This document shows, piece after piece, positions 60,548-64,000 of a stretch of DNA of 64,000 nucleotides; the stretch's first letter is position 1; every line of letters starts with the position of its first letter. This DNA is from Nocardioides daeguensis. GTDB lineage: Bacteria > Actinomycetota > Actinomycetes > Propionibacteriales > Nocardioidaceae. The notes beneath the pieces were generated by a model. That model had not been told where the DNA came from and did not search any database. It saw only the letters and a list, made by a program, of their open reading frames with translations. Both the position numbers and the translations under genes were made by a program. The stretch covers positions 62,001 through 126,000 of the forward strand of contig NZ_JAHTKU010000008.1 in the NCBI RefSeq assembly GCF_019192965.1. Reading direction: 5' to 3'.

Positions 60548-60937
60548 TCAGCTCGCCGGCCGCCGCTCGACAGGCGCGACCAGCGGCCGCACGCCGCCGA
60601 GCCGCCGGTGGAACCTGACCCGGTCGGCATGCGCGTCGAGCACCTGCCATAGCGCGCGGTGGGCCGACCACGGCAGCGGCTCGTCGCCACTGGCCCACCG
60701 CTCGCCGAAGCTGATCCACACCGGCACCCACGTGGCCGCGCAGTCCCAGGCGCCCCGCTGCGCCTCGACCAGGCGGCGGCGCACCTGGAACTCCGTGCGC
60801 GGCCCGTCGGTGCAGATCGGCGCCGAGCGCACCGGCCACACCCACAGGTCGAGCTCGACCAGCTCCAGCTCGAGGTCCGGCAGCAGGGCAGGGTCGACCA
60901 GCACCGTGGCGACGTTCTCGTGCGGCTCGCGCCTCAT
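60548..60937 (-). CDS. Hypothetical protein of 129 residues
   Basis: This soluble protein starts MRREPHENVATVLVDPALLPDLELELVELDLWVWP and has conserved-looking aromatic clusters (DCAATWVPVWISFGERW, PWSAHRALWQVLDAHADRVRFH). No family is recognised. ATG 60937 has TACCGT 7 nt upstream. It lies in the same direction as the fadD8-like gene but that gene has its own promoter and KstR-like box. Confidence 0.6.
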   Translation of the reverse strand: MRREPHENVATVLVDPALLPDLELELVELDLWVWPVRSAPICTDGPRTEFQVRRRLVEAQRGAWDCAATWVPVWISFGERWASGDEPLPWSAHRALWQVLDAHADRVRFHRRLGGVRPLVAPVERRPAS

Positions 60938-60944
60938 GCCGAGG

Positions 60945-60950
60945 ACGGTA
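60945..60950 (-). promoter_or_regulatory. -10 hexamer TACCGT, leaderless start at 60937
   Basis: TACCGT on the minus strand is 7 nt from the ATG at 60937. Confidence 0.45.
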
Positions 60951-60978
60951 GCCCGGGCCACCGACAGGCGGGCCGCGA

Positions 60979-62022
60979 TCAGGCGAGCAGCTCGGCGATC
61001 CCCCGGATCTCCTCGGCGCTGCGGCAGGACAGGAGCAGCGTGGTCACACCGGTCTCCTCCCACTGCGCGACCCGCTCCTTGACCTCCGAAGGCGTGCCGA
61101 TGATGTGCATGTCGTCGACCAGCTCGTCGGGGATGAGCGCGGTGGCCTTGTCCTTCTCGCCGGACAGGTAGAGCTCCTGGACCTCGTCGGCCAGCTCGCC
61201 GTACCCCATCCGGGTGAAGACCTGGTGGTGGAAGTTCTGCTCCTTGGCGCCCATGCCGCCCATGTAGAGCGACACGAACGGCTTCATCGCCTCGATCACC
61301 CGCTGCTTCTGCTCGGCGTTCTCGACGACCTGCAGGTGGCAGGTGGCGGCGATCTCGAAGTCGGCACGGGTACGACGCGCGCCCGGGCGGGCGAACCCCT
61401 CGTCGAGCCACGGCTGGTACATGCCGGCACTCTTGGGCGTGTAGAAGATCGGGATCCACCCGTCGGCGATCTCCGCGGTCTGGGCGACGTTCTTGGGACC
61501 TTCGGCGCCGAGCCAGATCGGGAGGTCGGCGCGCAGCGGATGGACGATCGGCTTGAGCGGCTTGCCGAGACCGACCGAGCCGGGGCCGTTGTAGGGCAGC
61601 GGGTGGTGCGGGCCGTCGTTGGTCACCGGTGCCTCGCGGGCCAGGACCTGGCGGATGATCGAGACGACCTCGCGGGTGCGGGCCAGCGGCTTGGCGAACG
61701 GCACGCCGTACCAGCCCTCGACGACCTGCGGGCCACTGACGCCCATGCCCAGGATCACCCGGCCACCGCTCAGGTGGTCGAGGGTCAGCGCGTGCATGGC
61801 GATCGAGGTCGGCGTCCGCCCGGACATCTGCACGATCGAGGTGCCGAGGCGGACCTTCGAGGTCTCCCGGCCCCACCAGGCCAGTGGTGTGAACGCGTCG
61901 CTCCCCCACGCCTCGGCGGTGAAGATCGCGTCGAAGCCCGCGTCCTCCGCGGCGGCGACGAGCTCGCCGACGCCCTGCGGCGGTTGTGCGGACCAGTACC
62001 CCAGCTGCAAGCCCAGTTTCAT
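60979..62022 (-). CDS. LLM-class F420-type oxidoreductase, Rv3520c-like
   Basis: This 347-residue luciferase-like TIM barrel starts MKLGLQLGYWSAQPP and has AAEDAGFDAIFTAEAWGSDAF, VRLGTSIVQMSGRTP and GVSGPQVVEGWYG, consistent with coenzyme F420 use. Length and start match Rv3520c, a KstR-regulated gene, from memory. ATG 62022 is chosen on that basis; 62031 and 62034 are alternatives. It is divergent from the DUF35 gene across two KstR-like sites. Confidence 0.84.
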   Translation of the reverse strand: MKLGLQLGYWSAQPPQGVGELVAAAEDAGFDAIFTAEAWGSDAFTPLAWWGRETSKVRLGTSIVQMSGRTPTSIAMHALTLDHLSGGRVILGMGVSGPQVVEGWYGVPFAKPLARTREVVSIIRQVLAREAPVTNDGPHHPLPYNGPGSVGLGKPLKPIVHPLRADLPIWLGAEGPKNVAQTAEIADGWIPIFYTPKSAGMYQPWLDEGFARPGARRTRADFEIAATCHLQVVENAEQKQRVIEAMKPFVSLYMGGMGAKEQNFHHQVFTRMGYGELADEVQELYLSGEKDKATALIPDELVDDMHIIGTPSEVKERVAQWEETGVTTLLLSCRSAEEIRGIAELLA

Positions 62023-62057
62023 GGTCCGCATCATGACGGATCGACCAGATCCATTTC

Positions 62058-62071
62058 TAGAACATGTTTCA
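62058..62071. promoter_or_regulatory. KstR-like operator 1 of a tandem pair
   Basis: TAGAACATGTTTCA fits TNNAACNNGTTNNA exactly. It lies between the divergent Rv3520c-like and DUF35 genes. Confidence 0.78.
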
Positions 62072-62079
62072 CTTTCTCC

Positions 62080-62093
62080 CGGAACATGTTTCA
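62080..62093. promoter_or_regulatory. KstR-like operator 2 of a tandem pair
   Basis: CGGAACATGTTTCA has one mismatch (first T) to the consensus. With operator 1 it forms a 15-base direct repeat, GAACATGTTTCACTT, offset by 22 bp (two helical turns). It lies 10 nt before the ATG at 62103. Confidence 0.65.
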
Positions 62094-62102
62094 CTTTGGC
62101 CC

Positions 62103-63053
62103 ATGAGTCGCACCCTCTCGGCACCGGTGACGGTGTCCTTCGACTACACCCGATCGGTCGGCCCGGTGATCGGCCGCTTCCTCACCGGACTCCGCGACGC
62201 CCAGTTCGTCGGAGCCCGACTCAGCGACGGGCGCGTCGTCGTACCCCCGCCGGAGTACGACCCGGTCACCCACCGCGCCACGGCCGACTTCGTCGAGGTC
62301 GCCGAGACCGGCACGGTCACCTCGTGGACCTGGGTCAGCGAGCCCGTCGCCGGCCAGCCCTTCGACCGGCCCTTCGCGTTCGCCCTGGTGACCCTCGACG
62401 GCACCGACGCCCCGCTCCTGCACGCGGTCGACGTCGCGAGCCCCGACGAGATCAACACCGGGATGAGGGTGCGCGCCCGCTGGGCCGCCGAGCGCACCGG
62501 CGCGATCACCGACGTCGTGTTCGTCCCCGACACCGGTACGGCGACCGCGCCGCCCCCGGCGGCCGGCGAGGGCGACGTCACCGGCATCGTCACGCCGGTC
62601 AGCCTCGACTACACCTACGCCGCCTCCCCCGAGGAGTCCGCCTTCTTCCGCGGCCTGGCCGAGGGCCGGATCATCGCCCAGCGCTGCCCGAAGTGCCAGA
62701 AGGTCTACGTCCCGCCGCGTCCGGCCTGCCCGGTCGACGGCGTCCCGACCGTCGAGGAGATCGAGCTGCCCGACACCGGCACCGTGACGACGTTCTGCAT
62801 CGTCAACGTGCCGTTCCTCGGCCAGAAGATCACCCCGCCGTACGTGTCGGCGTACATCCTGCTCGACGGCGCCGACATCGCGCTGCAGCACCTGATCCTC
62901 GACATCCCGGTCGAGGAGATCCGGATGGGGCTGCGGGTCAAGGCGGTCTGGAAGCCCCGCGAGGAGTGGGGCACCACGATCGAGAACATCAGCCACTTCG
63001 CGCCGACCGGTGAGCCGGACGCGGACTACGACACCTACAAGCACCACCTGTGA
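62103..63053 (+). CDS. Tandem OB-fold DUF35 protein, Rv3521-like
   Basis: This 316-residue protein has two DUF35-type halves. The first lacks a zinc ribbon and has one OB-like domain (ATADFVEVAETGTVTSWTWV). The second has a rubredoxin-like knuckle CPKC (about 195-198) with a third Cys in ACPVDG and an OB domain (EEIELPDTGTVTTFCIVNVPF). Such proteins dimerise with thiolase-like lipid-transfer proteins in steroid side-chain degradation (DUF35/Ltp2-type aldolase complexes). The next gene, 15 nt downstream, encodes a thiolase-like protein. Confidence 0.84.
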   Translation: MSRTLSAPVTVSFDYTRSVGPVIGRFLTGLRDAQFVGARLSDGRVVVPPPEYDPVTHRATADFVEVAETGTVTSWTWVSEPVAGQPFDRPFAFALVTLDGTDAPLLHAVDVASPDEINTGMRVRARWAAERTGAITDVVFVPDTGTATAPPPAAGEGDVTGIVTPVSLDYTYAASPEESAFFRGLAEGRIIAQRCPKCQKVYVPPRPACPVDGVPTVEEIELPDTGTVTTFCIVNVPFLGQKITPPYVSAYILLDGADIALQHLILDIPVEEIRMGLRVKAVWKPREEWGTTIENISHFAPTGEPDADYDTYKHHL

Positions 63054-63068
63054 GAAGGGACGAATCAG

Positions 63069-64000
63069 ATGCGTGACGTCGCCGTCGTCGGGTTCGCCCA
63101 GCGACAGATGCAGGACTACGACGGGTCGCCGACCTGTGCCGAGCTGCTCGTGCCGATCTTCGCCGAGTGCTACGAGCAGACCGGCTGGACCAAGAAGGAC
63201 ATCGGCTTCTGGTGCTCCGGCTCCTCGGACTACCTCGCCGGCCGCTCCTTCTCCTTCGTGAGTGCGATCGACGCGATCGGCGTGCTGCCGCCGGTCAACG
63301 AGTCGCACGTCGAGATGGACGCCGCCTGGGCTCTTTACGAGGCGTGGCTGAAGATCCAGACCGGCGAGGTCGACACCGCCCTGGTGTTCGGCTTCGGCAA
63401 GGCATCGGCCGGCGTGCTGCGCCGTACCCTCAGCCTCCAGCTCGACCCCTACACCCTGACCCCGCTGTGGCCCGACACCGTGTCGATCGCCGCCCTGCAG
63501 GCCCGGCTCGGCATCGACGCCGGCGCCTGGGACGAGGCCGCCATGGCCGAGGTCGTCAACCGCTCCCTGACCGACGCCGAGAAGAACGAGTACGCCGTGC
63601 GCGCCGGCGGGTCCTCCGTCGAGGACCTGCTCGCCCGGCCGATGTTCGCCGACCCGCTGCGCAAGCACGACGCCTCGCCCGTCACCGACGGCGCGGCCGC
63701 GATCGTCCTCGCCGCCGGCGACAAGGCCCGCGAGGTCCGCGAGCGCCCGGCCTGGATCACCGGCCTGTCGCACTTCACCGACGGCCTGCACCTCGGCACC
63801 CGCGACCTGACCCGCTCAGAGTCCGCGACCCGGGCCGCGTCCGCCGTCGGCGGCCTCGACGGCGTCCAGATCGCCGAGCTGCACGCGCCGTTCAGCCACC
63901 AGGAGCTGATCCTGCGCCGCGACCTGGGCCTCGCCGACGACGTACGGGTCAACCCGTCGGGCGGCGCCCTCGCCGGCAACCCGATGTTCACCGGTGGCGC
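63069..64000 (+). CDS. Thiolase-like lipid-transfer protein, Ltp4/Ltp3-like (partial)
   Basis: The first 310 codons are present and the gene runs off the right edge. It starts MRDVAVVGFAQRQMQDYDGSP and follows the SCP2-thiolase fold (IGFWCSGSSDYLAGRSFSFV, ASPVTDGAAAIVLAAGD, HAPFSHQELI, NPSGGALAGNP). The usual thiolase nucleophile Cys region reads ESHVEMDAAWALYEAW (78-93) and has no Cys. It therefore probably acts as a retro-aldolase partner of the DUF35 protein rather than a thiolase. ATG 63069 follows AGAAGGGA. The KstR-regulated Rv3521-Rv3522-Rv3523 order is the best comparison. Confidence 0.8.
   Translation, partial: MRDVAVVGFAQRQMQDYDGSPTCAELLVPIFAECYEQTGWTKKDIGFWCSGSSDYLAGRSFSFVSAIDAIGVLPPVNESHVEMDAAWALYEAWLKIQTGEVDTALVFGFGKASAGVLRRTLSLQLDPYTLTPLWPDTVSIAALQARLGIDAGAWDEAAMAEVVNRSLTDAEKNEYAVRAGGSSVEDLLARPMFADPLRKHDASPVTDGAAAIVLAAGDKAREVRERPAWITGLSHFTDGLHLGTRDLTRSESATRAASAVGGLDGVQIAELHAPFSHQELILRRDLGLADDVRVNPSGGALAGNPMFTGG

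Overview
The window is high-GC actinobacterial DNA, most likely from Nocardioides or a close relative. The evidence is gene content: RbpA, WhiA, a mycothiol-type DinB-like enzyme, an F420-type luciferase-like oxidoreductase, an actinobacterial SUF operon with a SufR repressor, a Bacillus/Mycobacterium-type SOS box at uvrA, and KstR-like operators. No rRNA, tRNA, CRISPR array, integrase or transposase gene was seen.

Left part (1-35 kb): a conserved core whose gene order, as I recall it, parallels M. tuberculosis Rv1420-Rv1466. It begins with a partial acVLRF1-type peptidyl-tRNA hydrolase and an SRPBCC protein. Next is the SUF Fe-S assembly operon (sufR-sufB-sufD-Rieske ferredoxin-sufC-sufS-sufU-sufT, minus strand). 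An Lrp/nitrilase/amine oxidase group is followed by an ABC exporter with ctaA, and convergent ctaB (heme A synthesis). Then come tkt-tal-pgi-pgl (pentose phosphate/glycolysis, with no zwf or opcA), rbpA, secG, tpiA-pgk-gap, whiA-yvcK-rapZ-uvrC, a tetratricopeptide-like protein, two tandem Rieske lipoproteins and uvrA with a lysine-rich tail.

Middle part (35-41 kb): miscellaneous genes. These are a mycothiol-type enzyme with an MBL-fold hydrolase, a NUDIX hydrolase, 3-methyladenine glycosylase I, a GMC oxidoreductase and a small secreted coiled-coil protein.

Right part (41-64 kb): a steroid/cholesterol-catabolism island resembling the mycobacterial KstR regulon. It holds kshB, a small Cys protein and kshA; a FadE26/FadE27/FadD17-like operon; an IpdC-like flavoprotein and a FadD19-like ligase divergent from an EchA19-like hydratase; a FadD8-like ligase; and an Rv3520c-like oxidoreductase divergent from a DUF35 protein and a thiolase-like protein that runs off the end. 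Motifs matching TNNAACNNGTTNNA sit at the key promoters. Interleaved are an LVIVD-repeat secreted protein, an SDR without its catalytic Tyr, a HAD phosphatase and a 1263-residue secreted repeat protein with a partner lipoprotein.

Two genome-scale signals stand out. First, at least 18 genes have a TANNNT hexamer exactly 6 or 7 nt before the start codon, which implies leaderless mRNAs; at kshA, fadD19-like and fadD8-like the KstR-like operator overlaps this -10. Second, an intergenic element made of three palindromes occurs twice (14255-14483 and 49161-49432) and looks like a dispersed, non-coding repeat family.
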